Positions 24,356 to 33,510 of a stretch of DNA of 45,573 nucleotides are shown in pieces. A program made the position numbers and the translations under genes. Position 1 is the first letter of the stretch, and every line of letters begins with the position of its first letter. The notes beneath the pieces are model-generated. The model did not search any database. It saw only the letters and a program-made list of their open reading frames with translations, and was not told the origin of the DNA. Source of the stretch: Caryophanales bacterium UBA2450 (GTDB lineage Bacteria > Bacillota_I > Bacilli_A > RFN20 > CAG-826); contig DDQE01000048.1 in assembly GCA_002342545.1 (NCBI GenBank), forward strand, positions 1 to 45,573. The letters run 5' to 3'.

Positions 24356-26569
24356 TTAATGAATGACTCGTTTGACGTCATAGACGCCTCTAATATTTAA
24401 TATGATATTAAAAATATCATTTAATCGTTTTGCATCACTTACATAAATTGTCATATTAACATTAACAAGCGAAGTGTTGTGTTTTTGAATTTGAGCATGA
24501 AGACTACTGATAGTGACTTTTGCACTACTCATAGTGTTCATAATATCGATTAATAAATTAGGTCTATCATTTGCTTCAATGGATACGTCAACCGGATAAG
24601 TTGCGTATTCAATATCCTCTTTCCAATAAACATCAATTAATCTTTGATTTTCATTAGCGATATTTGGACAGTTCGCTCTATGAACCGCAATTCCTTTACC
24701 TTTGGTTACATAGCCAACAATACTATCTCCAGGAATTGGGGTGCAGCAATTTGCTAATGAAATCGCAATATTATCCGCGCCTCGACAATATACTGGAATG
24801 GATTCACCAGTTCTATTTCTTGCCTTTCCAGTTGGTAAGGTCACTGGTTTTTTAATATCTAAGAAGTTAATTATTGCGCTAGGAACTGGTTTTCTATTGG
24901 ATATGCCAATAAATAAATCGTCAACTGTTTCGCATTCAAATTCTTTTAAAACTTTGTCGCTAGAAAGCATTTCCATCATTTCAGCTTCTTCAACACCACG
25001 ATCTTTAAAAGCATCGATTGCGGATTGTTTGCCTTTGGCAATCTTTTCTTCTTTTAATAATTCAGCATTCTTTTTAGTTAAGAATTTCTTAATTTGACTT
25101 CTTGCTAATCCTGTTTTAACAAATTCTAACCAGCCTTCATTTGGTCCAGGAGAAGATTTGCTGGTCTTAATCTCTACTTTATCGCCAGTTTTTAAAATGG
25201 TATTAAGTGGAACCATCACACCATTAACAATTGCTCCGACACAGCTATCACCAACTTTGGTATGAATGCGATAAGCAAAGTCAACTGGTGTAGAGCCTTG
25301 CACCAATTCGATGACTTTGCCGTTTGGTGTGAAGACATAGACATTAGCATCGAATATATCATGGGTTAGAGTATCCATATATTCGCTAGCGTTTTCATGC
25401 TCTTCACTACTAATAGAGACAAAGTCTCTAAACCAATGTAATTTATTCTCAATTTCTTTTTGTTCTTCTTTTGGATTGTACCCGGATTTTTCTTTATAAG
25501 CCCAGTGAGCGGCAACACCACTTTCAGCAACTTCATCCATTTCTTTAGTTCTAATTTGAACTTCATAGAAGTTGCCATCGCCAGAAATAACTGTAGTGTG
25601 TAAGGATTGATACATGTTTGGTTTTGGCATTGCGATGTAATCTTTAAATCTACCAGGAACTGGCTTATAAGTTTGGTGAATTAAACCAAGTATTTCGTAG
25701 CATTGAATTTCAGTTTCACAAATAATTCTTAAGGCGAGGATATCGTAAATTTCATCGAATTGATGACCTTTTTTATAAATCTTGTCATAAATTGAAGAAA
25801 TAGATTTCACTCTTGAGAAAATCTCAAATGGAATATTGTGTTCAAAAATAATATCCGCGATTTTCTTTTGGAAAACGTCTAATGATCTTCTTAACTTTTT
25901 CTCTTTTTGAGAAAGTAATGACACTATTTCTTTATATCTTTCAGGCTCTAAGTATTTTAAACAGAGGTCAGCTAATTCACATTTGATGTTATCTAAACCT
26001 AATCTATGGGCGATTGGTACAAACACTTGACTTGTTTCTTTTGATAAAGCGATTTGGCGTTCAGGAGATAAGGAATCTAAAGTACGCATATTGTGTAAAC
26101 GATCAGCAAGTTTAATAATAATGACACGGATATCTTTAGCCATACCGATAAAAATCTTACGATGATCCTCGGCTTCAAAATCCTCGCTTTCAATCTTTGA
26201 TAGCTTCAATCTTTGAATTTTTGTTAAGGCGTCAACAATTTTGGCGACTTCTTCGCCCCATCGTTTTTCAATTTCCTCAATTGTGACATCAGTGTCTTCG
26301 ACAACATCGTGTAGTAATCCAGAAATAATTGTGGCAGGGCCTGTTCTTAAAGAGGCTAAGATATAAGCAACTTCTAAAAGGTGATGATAATATGGTTCAC
26401 CGCTTTTTCTGAATTGCCCCTTGTGCTTTTCAATAATAAAATCGTAGGCCTCTTTAATCTTTTTTAGATCTTGAGGCTCGGTGATGTATTCCTTATATTT
26501 TTCCTCTAATTGTTCAAAGGTATGTAGAGGATACCCACCATTGATTTTAATACTACTAGATTTATTCAT
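24356..26569 (-). CDS. rel: Bifunctional (p)ppGpp synthetase/hydrolase Rel
   Basis: This enzyme makes and breaks the stringent-response alarmone. The HD hydrolase domain is intact (YYHHLLEVAYIL, LLHDVVEDTD). The synthetase domain has FDEIYDILALRII and PKPNMYQSLHTTV. The TGS domain (about 395-455), the zinc-finger or helical region with CCTPIPGD, and the C-terminal ACT domain follow. At 737 residues it is the full long form, so both activities are expected. The ATG used lacks an obvious Shine-Dalgarno. It sits between recJ and hisS, as in Bacillus without apt. A recJ terminator lies upstream, so rel probably has its own promoter. Confidence 0.96.
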   Translation of the reverse strand: MNKSSSIKINGGYPLHTFEQLEEKYKEYITEPQDLKKIKEAYDFIIEKHKGQFRKSGEPYYHHLLEVAYILASLRTGPATIISGLLHDVVEDTDVTIEEIEKRWGEEVAKIVDALTKIQRLKLSKIESEDFEAEDHRKIFIGMAKDIRVIIIKLADRLHNMRTLDSLSPERQIALSKETSQVFVPIAHRLGLDNIKCELADLCLKYLEPERYKEIVSLLSQKEKKLRRSLDVFQKKIADIIFEHNIPFEIFSRVKSISSIYDKIYKKGHQFDEIYDILALRIICETEIQCYEILGLIHQTYKPVPGRFKDYIAMPKPNMYQSLHTTVISGDGNFYEVQIRTKEMDEVAESGVAAHWAYKEKSGYNPKEEQKEIENKLHWFRDFVSISSEEHENASEYMDTLTHDIFDANVYVFTPNGKVIELVQGSTPVDFAYRIHTKVGDSCVGAIVNGVMVPLNTILKTGDKVEIKTSKSSPGPNEGWLEFVKTGLARSQIKKFLTKKNAELLKEEKIAKGKQSAIDAFKDRGVEEAEMMEMLSSDKVLKEFECETVDDLFIGISNRKPVPSAIINFLDIKKPVTLPTGKARNRTGESIPVYCRGADNIAISLANCCTPIPGDSIVGYVTKGKGIAVHRANCPNIANENQRLIDVYWKEDIEYATYPVDVSIEANDRPNLLIDIMNTMSSAKVTISSLHAQIQKHNTSLVNVNMTIYVSDAKRLNDIFNIILNIRGVYDVKRVIH

Positions 26570-26621
26570 GTAAATTATTTTAGACTTATTTATTGCTTTT
26601 ATAAAGTAATAAAAATCACTT

Positions 26622-26653
26622 AATAAAAAAATAGAATCACAACTAAGGATTCT
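26622..26653 (-). terminator. Probable terminator of recJ
   Basis: On the minus strand AGAATC (26653-26648) pairs with GATTCT (26638-26633) over a nine-base loop, followed by ATTTTTTTATT. It lies in the 130-base gap between recJ and rel; nothing else was recognised there. Confidence 0.6.
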
Positions 26654-26699
26654 TATTAATGATTATTCAATTTAATTTAAAAGGATATGTAGTATAAAA

Positions 26700-28256
26700 T
26701 TATTTACTTGGAATCATTTCTTTAACAGAAAATTCTAAATAAATATATCCTTTGTATTCTTTTTTATTTATCGCTCCAATAAAATCAGCAAAACTTAGAG
26801 ATTCTAATTCATCTTTTGGATAGTTAAAATAAACAATTTTTAATTTATTTCCTAAGCTTGTAATAATGTGTTTATGATCTCTAGAATATGTAAGACTATT
26901 AATTTTGATATGATTAAGTCTAAATATTGGAGCTGGCCAAGATTCCCCAAATGGTGAAAAAGAATGAACTAATTCATAATTTTCTAATATTAATTCACTC
27001 ATCCCAATTTCGATAGTATGATGTTCAACCTTTTTCAAAGGTTTGTTTTGGGCGATTTCTTTAAAGCGACGTGCGAATTCATCATAATCTTTTTCTAAAA
27101 TTGAGCAGCCTCCCGCCATCGAGTGACCACCACTAGTTAATAAAATGTCGCTAAGTTCATTAAAAGAATCAACGATGTCAAAACCTTCTGGAGCACGAGC
27201 ACTACCTTTTAAATTGCCATCAATAGACTTAGTGAAAACTACCGTCGGAAGATGATACTTATTCATAATTGAATTAGCAACTAATCCAATAATTCCTTCT
27301 TTATATTCGCCTATAAGAACAATAGCCTTATCATTAGGAGAAATTTTACTTTCATCAATTTCTTCTTTCGAAAGAATTTTTCGAGCGTCATTCATCTCCA
27401 CTATATGAGAAAAGTAGGACAAAATAAATTCTTTATCGTCTGTGACAAAATATTTAACGATTTCATTAATAGAAGTATCTTCACATAATCGGCCAATTGA
27501 GTTAATTCGTGGAGCGATTTTCATTCCAATCAATTGTTCGTTAAATTCTTCATTATCTCCTAATAAATCAACCGCTAGAAATTCACCGTGTTTATATATT
27601 TCAAAAACACTTCTTAATAAATTACGATTATATTCTAATAAAGGCATCATATCGCTAATTAAAGAAATAGAAGCTAAAATAGATAAATATTTATCTATTC
27701 TACCTAATAAAGCGATAGAAAACATAAAGGCGGTAAAAGCGCCACTAGAGCTAACTTGACCAAAGTGCGAATAAATTGGATGACATATTGCATCAGCAAC
27801 AGGTACTGTATCCTGGGTTTGATGATGATCTAAAATCAGCACTTTAACACCATTATTATGAAGTAATTCAATCGGTTCAAAAGCGGTAATGCCGTTATCA
27901 ACAGTAATGACTAAGTCATATTTTGCATCAACATATTCTTGAGCGTGAATCATATTGATTCCATATCCGTCGATATAGCGATTAGGAATGTAATAGTCGA
28001 CAACCACATCTAAATATTGAAACATCTTCACTAGGATTGATGTTCCCATGATGCCGTCTGCATCATAATCACCATAAACAATAATTTTTCCTTTATTAGA
28101 AATCACATCTTTTACTAAACTAACTGCTTTAGCAATATCATCAAATTGATGGCCGTTACTAAAAGTCTCTAAGGAAGTTTTTGAAGTTATTTTAAGATAA
28201 TCTTCATAGCTTAGATGATAATAGTCTAAAAGTCGTTCTAATAAGGATTTATTCAT
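26700..28256 (-). CDS. recJ: Short RecJ-type single-strand DNA exonuclease (DHH family)
   Basis: A 518-residue DHH phosphoesterase. Motifs are YGDYDADGIMGTSI, VITVDNGI, ILDHHQT, and the DHHA1 part with GLVANSIMNKYHLPTVVFT and SGGHSMAGGCS. RecJ trims 5' single-strand ends in recombination and mismatch repair. Bacillus RecJ is about 786 residues, so the C-terminal extension is missing. I take the ATG at 28256: an upstream TTG would place eleven codons on top of the secDF terminator hairpin. The chosen ATG has no good Shine-Dalgarno. Confidence 0.88.
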   Translation of the reverse strand: MNKSLLERLLDYYHLSYEDYLKITSKTSLETFSNGHQFDDIAKAVSLVKDVISNKGKIIVYGDYDADGIMGTSILVKMFQYLDVVVDYYIPNRYIDGYGINMIHAQEYVDAKYDLVITVDNGITAFEPIELLHNNGVKVLILDHHQTQDTVPVADAICHPIYSHFGQVSSSGAFTAFMFSIALLGRIDKYLSILASISLISDMMPLLEYNRNLLRSVFEIYKHGEFLAVDLLGDNEEFNEQLIGMKIAPRINSIGRLCEDTSINEIVKYFVTDDKEFILSYFSHIVEMNDARKILSKEEIDESKISPNDKAIVLIGEYKEGIIGLVANSIMNKYHLPTVVFTKSIDGNLKGSARAPEGFDIVDSFNELSDILLTSGGHSMAGGCSILEKDYDEFARRFKEIAQNKPLKKVEHHTIEIGMSELILENYELVHSFSPFGESWPAPIFRLNHIKINSLTYSRDHKHIITSLGNKLKIVYFNYPKDELESLSFADFIGAINKKEYKGYIYLEFSVKEMIPSK

Positions 28257-28263
28257 ATTTGTT

Positions 28264-28287
28264 AAAAAAGCTACACTTAAGTGTAGC
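28264..28287 (-). terminator. Rho-independent terminator of secDF
   Basis: GCTACACTTAAGTGTAGC (28270-28287) is a perfect 18-base palindrome, followed on the minus strand by TTTTTT. It separates secDF from recJ by eight bases. Confidence 0.85.
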
Positions 28288-28295
28288 AATTTAAA

Positions 28296-31001
28296 TTAAT
28301 CGTTAATGCCAATGAAGATAGCTTCTTCAGGTTCTGCAGATTTTTTAACTGGTTTATTTTTCGCTCTTTTATTTTCTTTTGGCTTCTTGTTAACACTAAC
28401 CTTAGAGAATAAATTGAATAACCAGTTACATGTTGGGACTATGAGAACTTGGATGATTCCTAAAGCAATAAGTACACCAATAAACATTGCAACGTAGGCG
28501 TTTGACATCACTGAAGGAGCAAAACCAAAGAAGTTAATTAAACAATAAACCCCTAAGACGGTTGTTACTAAAATTGGAGCATAAGCCATCGCAAATGCAC
28601 GTTTTGCAACATCAGCACGATGTTCTTTGGAATTATCTTTAACTTTATCTTCAAGTAATAATTCTCTTTCACGATTATAGAATTGAATAAGGAACAAGTA
28701 GCTAAATAATGAAACTACAGGAACAGCAATAATTACTGAAGCGCTTAAATTTAAGGCGAAATTCAATAATAACATGATTCCAATAGTAATTAAGCTAGCG
28801 GCAACAGGGAATAATAATGATGCTAAGCCACGGCTCAAACGATATCTAAGCATTAAATAAACTGTTATAATTAATAACGCAACAGATGTTCCTAAAATAA
28901 TTCTTGTCCATTTTGGAGAAGCAGGATTCACTACTGTATTAACTGCTTTTAAGCTCATTTCATTTTTCACAGAGGTTGTAAATGTTGAAGTTGTATTGAA
29001 ATATTCTTCAAGAACATCGTTTAAAGTTTGATCGTCAGTTTGGACATACCCTCTAATTTGTGCACCTTCTTTACCAGTAAGTTGCTTGGATAAAACTAAG
29101 CGGAAATATGTATCAACATAATTATTGGAAATTTCTTCTTCAACCTTAGTTTCGGAAACAGAGAATAAAATTCTCTCTCCCACAAATTCTTTTAAGGTGT
29201 AGTAAGTATCTTCTTTTGTTTCATCAATTGCAACATCGGCACTCTTTTCAATTAAGATATTGTCTAAGATAGTGTCTAATGTTGTGTCGGTTAATGGAGA
29301 AGTTTCGTCATTAGTAACTAAAATTCTGTTTTGAATATAGACTTCGTTACCTAAAGATTTAACTGATGGTTGTTTGAATAAGTCTCCACCTCTAATGCTA
29401 CTAAAAGTGATAACACCAGCTAAAGCAAGAACAACTGCTCCTAAAGAAATAATTCCAACTGGTTTTTTCTTTTTGGAGAAATCTTTATCAGCGTATGGTC
29501 CATAATATGTTTGTTTTTCTTCAGCCATATGATTTGGCACATTTTCTTTATTGATGCCAAGAAGGTCATATCTACCATTCATTGATGTAGCGTTAGTTAA
29601 TAACCACATTAATCCTTTTAATCCGAAAATATTGATTAATCCAGAGATAATGCTGCCAATAGCTAATACTGCAGAAAGTGTTCTTAAAGGAGTTCCGCCA
29701 AAAGCATAAAGCATAACACCAAGAATTAAGCCCACAACGTGGATATCAATAATTGGTAATAAGCTCTTTTTGCTTGCTTCAGCGTTTGCTTTCTTTAAAG
29801 TGTGGCCTTTATAAGAGTCTTCTTTAACTTTATTTAAATAAATAACACCGCTAACAAGTGATAATAATGTCACTAAGACAACACCTACCACTCCTAAAGA
29901 ATTATATGCAAGTCCGGTTTTAGCCATGATTAAAATAATTAAGAAAGCTGAAACAAGAGTAGAGGCGATGATACTAGCAGCGCCAGCTTTATAGAAGAAA
30001 ACTAATAATAAGCTAACGATAACAATTAACGCAACAATTGCAGTTAATGTACGGTTCCAAACTAATCTACCAGTATCTGGATTAACAACTTGTTCTGTTT
30101 TAGCATCTAAATATTCTTTAGTGCCTTCAGTTAATCCTTTGATGCAGTTGACATCGTAATCAAATGCAGATGCAGAGAATAAATTTACTAAATAATCGGC
30201 TTGAGCATATGCATCACGAACTTCTTGAGGATCAGCATATCCATTTCCGTTAGTATCTTGGAATCCGCAAACTCTAGAGAAGGAATTTTTATTACTATCG
30301 TAATATAAACCGGTTTTATCATCGTCTAGTTCAAAATCAATAGTTAATAAAGTTTTACTAGATAACTGATTAGATTCACTTAATGTTGTATAAGTGTCTC
30401 CTTCTTGCCAGTTATAAATTAAATAAATTCTTCCAATTTGTTTTGTGGTTGCTTCTTCTCCTTCACCTTCAGTTTCTTCTTCAGGCTCTTCAACGCAACC
30501 TTCAATTAATTCTGGATAGTTTTTGGCTTCTGTATTTACTGGAATAATGACTGTTGGATATTCGTTAACTGCGTATGATTTGGTATAGGCTGCACCATTA
30601 CGGAAATCTCCTTCAACAACATCGTTATGCTTATTAACTAAAGCGAATGAACCGCTGAAGCTTAAATAAGTAATGATTTGTTGATATTTTGTATCGTTTT
30701 CTGCTGAAAAGGAAACGGTGATAATATCGTTACCAACAGTTTTGAGGTCGTAAGAAGAAACGTTATATGTTTCTAATCTACTCTTCATAATGTCAGCAAC
30801 TTCTTTTGCACTATCTTTAGTCAATGCAGCAGGATCTACATCATCATCTGTAGCTTCTCTTTCTCTAAGCTGAAATGTAAAAACACGACGAGTTTTAAAT
30901 TCGCCATCAGTTGATAAACTTTTAACAACTCCTGGGAAAGAGGCAATAACTGCAACAACAGCAGCGAAGACCACAATAATGTATGCCCATAATCTTCTCA
31001 T
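28296..31001 (-). CDS. secDF: Fused protein-export membrane protein SecDF
   Basis: SecDF uses proton motive force to help SecYEG pull proteins across the membrane. The 901-residue chain has the SecDF plan: one N-terminal helix, an extracytoplasmic P1-like domain (about 30-310), a helix bundle with about five segments (about 315-480) and another helix (about 518-538). A second external domain (about 545-690) and a final bundle (about 695-870) follow. The normal SecD signature LGLDLxGG is not visible; the expected place reads VFTFQLREREAT. An acidic EEPEEETEGEGEE insert lies near 173-187. The family call rests on architecture and on the ruvB-secDF-recJ synteny. GGAGG is eight bases upstream. 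Confidence 0.82.
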   Translation of the reverse strand: MRRLWAYIIVVFAAVVAVIASFPGVVKSLSTDGEFKTRRVFTFQLREREATDDDVDPAALTKDSAKEVADIMKSRLETYNVSSYDLKTVGNDIITVSFSAENDTKYQQIITYLSFSGSFALVNKHNDVVEGDFRNGAAYTKSYAVNEYPTVIIPVNTEAKNYPELIEGCVEEPEEETEGEGEEATTKQIGRIYLIYNWQEGDTYTTLSESNQLSSKTLLTIDFELDDDKTGLYYDSNKNSFSRVCGFQDTNGNGYADPQEVRDAYAQADYLVNLFSASAFDYDVNCIKGLTEGTKEYLDAKTEQVVNPDTGRLVWNRTLTAIVALIVIVSLLLVFFYKAGAASIIASTLVSAFLIILIMAKTGLAYNSLGVVGVVLVTLLSLVSGVIYLNKVKEDSYKGHTLKKANAEASKKSLLPIIDIHVVGLILGVMLYAFGGTPLRTLSAVLAIGSIISGLINIFGLKGLMWLLTNATSMNGRYDLLGINKENVPNHMAEEKQTYYGPYADKDFSKKKKPVGIISLGAVVLALAGVITFSSIRGGDLFKQPSVKSLGNEVYIQNRILVTNDETSPLTDTTLDTILDNILIEKSADVAIDETKEDTYYTLKEFVGERILFSVSETKVEEEISNNYVDTYFRLVLSKQLTGKEGAQIRGYVQTDDQTLNDVLEEYFNTTSTFTTSVKNEMSLKAVNTVVNPASPKWTRIILGTSVALLIITVYLMLRYRLSRGLASLLFPVAASLITIGIMLLLNFALNLSASVIIAVPVVSLFSYLFLIQFYNRERELLLEDKVKDNSKEHRADVAKRAFAMAYAPILVTTVLGVYCLINFFGFAPSVMSNAYVAMFIGVLIALGIIQVLIVPTCNWLFNLFSKVSVNKKPKENKRAKNKPVKKSAEPEEAIFIGIND

Positions 31002-31031
31002 ATCTAGATACCTCCAGTAAATTTAACAGCC

Positions 31032-31103
31032 TTGCGCAAACGCGCCTATTGAATAAAATACATCATTCACTCACATTATTCAATTATTTATTGCGTACGC
31101 GCT
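31032..31103. repeat. Imperfect long inverted repeat upstream of secDF
   Basis: ATTGAATAA (31048-31056) is complementary to TTATTCAAT (31076-31084). Outside these lie GC-rich partners GCGCAAACGCGC (31034-31045) and GCGTACGCGC (31093-31102). The loop is about 19 bases. In an otherwise AT-rich gap (31002-31113, ruvB to secDF) the GC blocks stand out. It may be a structured leader of secDF. Confidence 0.45.
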
Positions 31104-31113
31104 ATATACGAAA

Positions 31114-32115
31114 TCACAAAAGTGATCCTTGATGGGTAATTTTAAGATGCTTATAAGCTTTATCGCTTGCTACTCTTCCTCGAGGGGTACGATCAATAAA
31201 ACCAATCTGTAATAAATATGGTTCATAAACATCTTCAAGATTCATGATTTCTTCTCCAATAGCATTAGCAAGAGTTTCTAATCCTACTGGCCCACCACGA
31301 AATCTTTCGATTAAAGTATTTAAGTAACGAATATCAACATCATCTAATCCAATTGAGTCTACTTTTAATGCATTTAGAGCATTAATTGCGTCATAATGCG
31401 ATATCACATCTTTATGCTGATAATTAGCAAAATCTCTTACACGTTTAAATAAACGATTAGCAATTCTAGGAGTGCCACGACTCCTTTTAGCAATCTCTAA
31501 TTCTGCGTCTTTATCGATTTCAGTATTTAACACACGTGCAGTACGTTTAACAATATCTTTGATTTCATCAACTGAATAAAAATTAAGCTTTTCCACGATT
31601 CCAAATCTCGCTCTAAGAGGGGCAGATAAATCTCCAGCTCTAGTAGTAGCTCCGATTAAAGTAAAAGGAGGAAGATTAATACTAATGGATTTACTTGCTG
31701 TATCTTTATTAATGATGATATCGAATCTAAAATCTTCCATTGCGGAATATAAAGATTCCTCTACTACTCTTGGTAAGCGATGAATCTCATCAATAAATAA
31801 AACATCTCCTGGCTCTAATTCCGATAAAATTGCGGCGAGATCACCAGTTTTTTCTATAGTGGTACCTGTCACTACTTTAATATTTGAACCCATTTCATGA
31901 GCAATAACGTGCGCTAAAGTTGTTTTACCTAGTCCTGGTGGGCCATATAAAAGAACATGATCAAGAGGTTCATTTCTATGTAAAGCCGCACCAATAAAAA
32001 CCTTTAAATTCTCTTTTAAATCAGATTGACCAACATACTCTTTTAAAGTAAGCGGTCTTAAAGAAGTATCTAAAGATTCTTCTTGATTTGGTTTAGCATC
32101 TAATAATCTGCTCAT
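31114..32115 (-). CDS. ruvB: Holliday junction branch migration ATPase RuvB
   Basis: RuvB is the hexameric AAA+ motor that drives branch migration with RuvA. Walker A is GPPGLGKTT (58-66), Walker B is LFIDEIHRL, sensor 1 is GATTRAGDLSAPLRARFGI, and the C-terminal winged helix ends in FIDRTPRGRVASDKAY. The 333-residue length is typical. It begins one base after ruvA and ends in TGA. No ruvC is present in this operon, as usual for Bacillota, which use RecU. Confidence 0.98.
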   Translation of the reverse strand: MSRLLDAKPNQEESLDTSLRPLTLKEYVGQSDLKENLKVFIGAALHRNEPLDHVLLYGPPGLGKTTLAHVIAHEMGSNIKVVTGTTIEKTGDLAAILSELEPGDVLFIDEIHRLPRVVEESLYSAMEDFRFDIIINKDTASKSISINLPPFTLIGATTRAGDLSAPLRARFGIVEKLNFYSVDEIKDIVKRTARVLNTEIDKDAELEIAKRSRGTPRIANRLFKRVRDFANYQHKDVISHYDAINALNALKVDSIGLDDVDIRYLNTLIERFRGGPVGLETLANAIGEEIMNLEDVYEPYLLQIGFIDRTPRGRVASDKAYKHLKITHQGSLL

Positions 32116-32116
32116 A

Positions 32117-32668
32117 TTATTTTTTTAACCTGCTTAAAGCAATTCTTAATACATCTTCTGTAGTAGCGTTTGGCTCATTGATGGTTGCTAAAACGCGGTC
32201 GATTGCCGCTCCTTTAAATCCAAGGGATCTTAAAGCGTCATACACTTCTTCATATTGTTTTGGATTACCTTTAGAGCCAGTTAGTTCGCCTTTTAAATCT
32301 AAAATAATTTGTCCTGCAGCCTTAGCTCCTAATCCTGGTAATTTCTTTAAAAAGGCAACGTTATTACTACTAATCGCGTTAATAACATCTTGAGGTGTCG
32401 TCGCGCTTAATGCACCAATAACAGTTTTTGGACCAAGACCTTTAACTTTAATCAAAGAGAGGAAAACGTTTCTTTCTTCAACATCAGAAAACCCAATAAG
32501 ATAATTTTCATCTTCCCTTACAACGTTATAAGTATATAAAAGCACTTTTTGACCAACTTCATAATTTGTGACGTGAGAAACTAAAACTTGATAACCGACG
32601 TCATTAACATCGATAACAACACTGTCATTATCAACTTGATGGATTACTCCTCTTAAGAAATAAATCAT
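32117..32668 (-). CDS. ruvA: Holliday junction DNA-binding protein RuvA
   Basis: RuvA binds the four-way junction as a tetramer. The N-terminal OB domain is MIYFLRGVIHQVDNDSVVID, tandem helix-hairpin-helix motifs are GLGPKTVIGAL and LPGLGAKAAGQIILDLK, and the C-terminal RuvB-binding domain is DALRSLGFKGAAI...DVLRIALSRLKK. Its 183 residues make it slightly shorter than usual because of a short linker before domain III. AGGGGG precedes the ATG and overlaps the end of the preceding 29-codon ORF. Confidence 0.97.
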   Translation of the reverse strand: MIYFLRGVIHQVDNDSVVIDVNDVGYQVLVSHVTNYEVGQKVLLYTYNVVREDENYLIGFSDVEERNVFLSLIKVKGLGPKTVIGALSATTPQDVINAISSNNVAFLKKLPGLGAKAAGQIILDLKGELTGSKGNPKQYEEVYDALRSLGFKGAAIDRVLATINEPNATTEDVLRIALSRLKK

Positions 32669-32681
32669 TTCGTTTACCCCC

Positions 32682-32771
32682 TTAATTAATAAGTATAAAC
32701 ACTAACATTATTGCTAAAGCAATAACTGATGTAATCACTCCACTTAAAAATACCAAATCTAACTTTTTCAT
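32682..32771 (-). CDS. 29-aa single-helix membrane peptide
   Basis: Between nadE and ruvA there is an ORF that starts in the nadE stop (ATGA overlap) and ends 13 bases before the ruvA ATG. The peptide begins MKKLDLVFLSGVI, continues as one hydrophobic helix (residues 5-28) and ends FILIN. Two lysines before the helix predict the N terminus inside. A weak GGAG lies 12 bases upstream, so coupling to nadE is likely. No family was recognised. The exact fit into the gap and the positive-inside layout support a real gene, but it is short. Confidence 0.55.
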   Translation of the reverse strand: MKKLDLVFLSGVITSVIALAIMLVFILIN

Positions 32772-33508
32772 TTGTTTCTTATATACTCCGCTGGAGTTGG
32801 TGTTGGTATCCTTTTATGTTCGCTGACTTTATGAAGATGCTCTATTCTTTGAACACTTTTTTCGTCAATCTTCTCGCCTAATAGATATTTATCTAAATCC
32901 GCATATTTAACGCCCATTTCTGTTTCGTCAGTTTGTCCTTCGAATAAACCAGCAGTTGGGACGCGTTCTGCTAAATAGTCTCTAATGCCATATAATTTAC
33001 AAGCTTCAACAACTTCACCTTTTGTAAGATAGACGATTGGCATAATATCTGCTGCTCCATCACCGTGTTTAGTGAAATAGCCTGTATATCTTTCGTCCAT
33101 ATTATCAGTTCCTACTACTAGACCAGACATCTTCTGAGCGTAAGCATATAAAATAGTCATTCTAATTCTAACTTTTAAGTTAGATAAAGTTGCTCTATCT
33201 AATTCAATCCCTTGTTTTTTAAATTCTTCAACAGTCTTATGGAATGATTCACTGCCATCAATAACTAAATAATTTAAATCTAAATCTTTAGCAAGTTGAG
33301 CAGCATCGATTTGATCAGCGGGGTTGGAATCTATTGGCATATTAATGCAAGTAAAGTTTTCTTTTCCTACTGCCGCTTTTAAAATGGCAGCGCATAAAGA
33401 AGAATCTACACCTCCAGATAATCCTAAAACATAATGTTTCATATGACTATCTTTTAGATAATCAGAAACAAACTTCTCAATAACCTTTAGATATTCTTTT
33501 AATTCCAT
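32768..33508 (-). CDS. nadE: NH3-dependent NAD synthetase
   Basis: NadE amidates deamido-NAD, the product of NadD, using ammonia and ATP. The 246-residue protein has only the synthetase domain (no glutaminase domain). The pyrophosphate loop is LGLSGGVDSSL, and other signatures are VVGTDNMDERYTGYFTKHGDGAADI, PIVYLTKGEV and PTAGLFEGQTDETEMGV. It starts two bases after obgE and ends in TGA within the next small ORF. With nadD in this window, the last two NAD biosynthesis steps are covered. Confidence 0.97.
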   Translation of the reverse strand: MELKEYLKVIEKFVSDYLKDSHMKHYVLGLSGGVDSSLCAAILKAAVGKENFTCINMPIDSNPADQIDAAQLAKDLDLNYLVIDGSESFHKTVEEFKKQGIELDRATLSNLKVRIRMTILYAYAQKMSGLVVGTDNMDERYTGYFTKHGDGAADIMPIVYLTKGEVVEACKLYGIRDYLAERVPTAGLFEGQTDETEMGVKYADLDKYLLGEKIDEKSVQRIEHLHKVSEHKRIPTPTPAEYIRNK

Positions 33509-33510
33509 AA

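Noticed and set aside
28257..28289. TTG start extending recJ by eleven codons
   Set aside because: The extension would be encoded by the secDF terminator hairpin and U tract.
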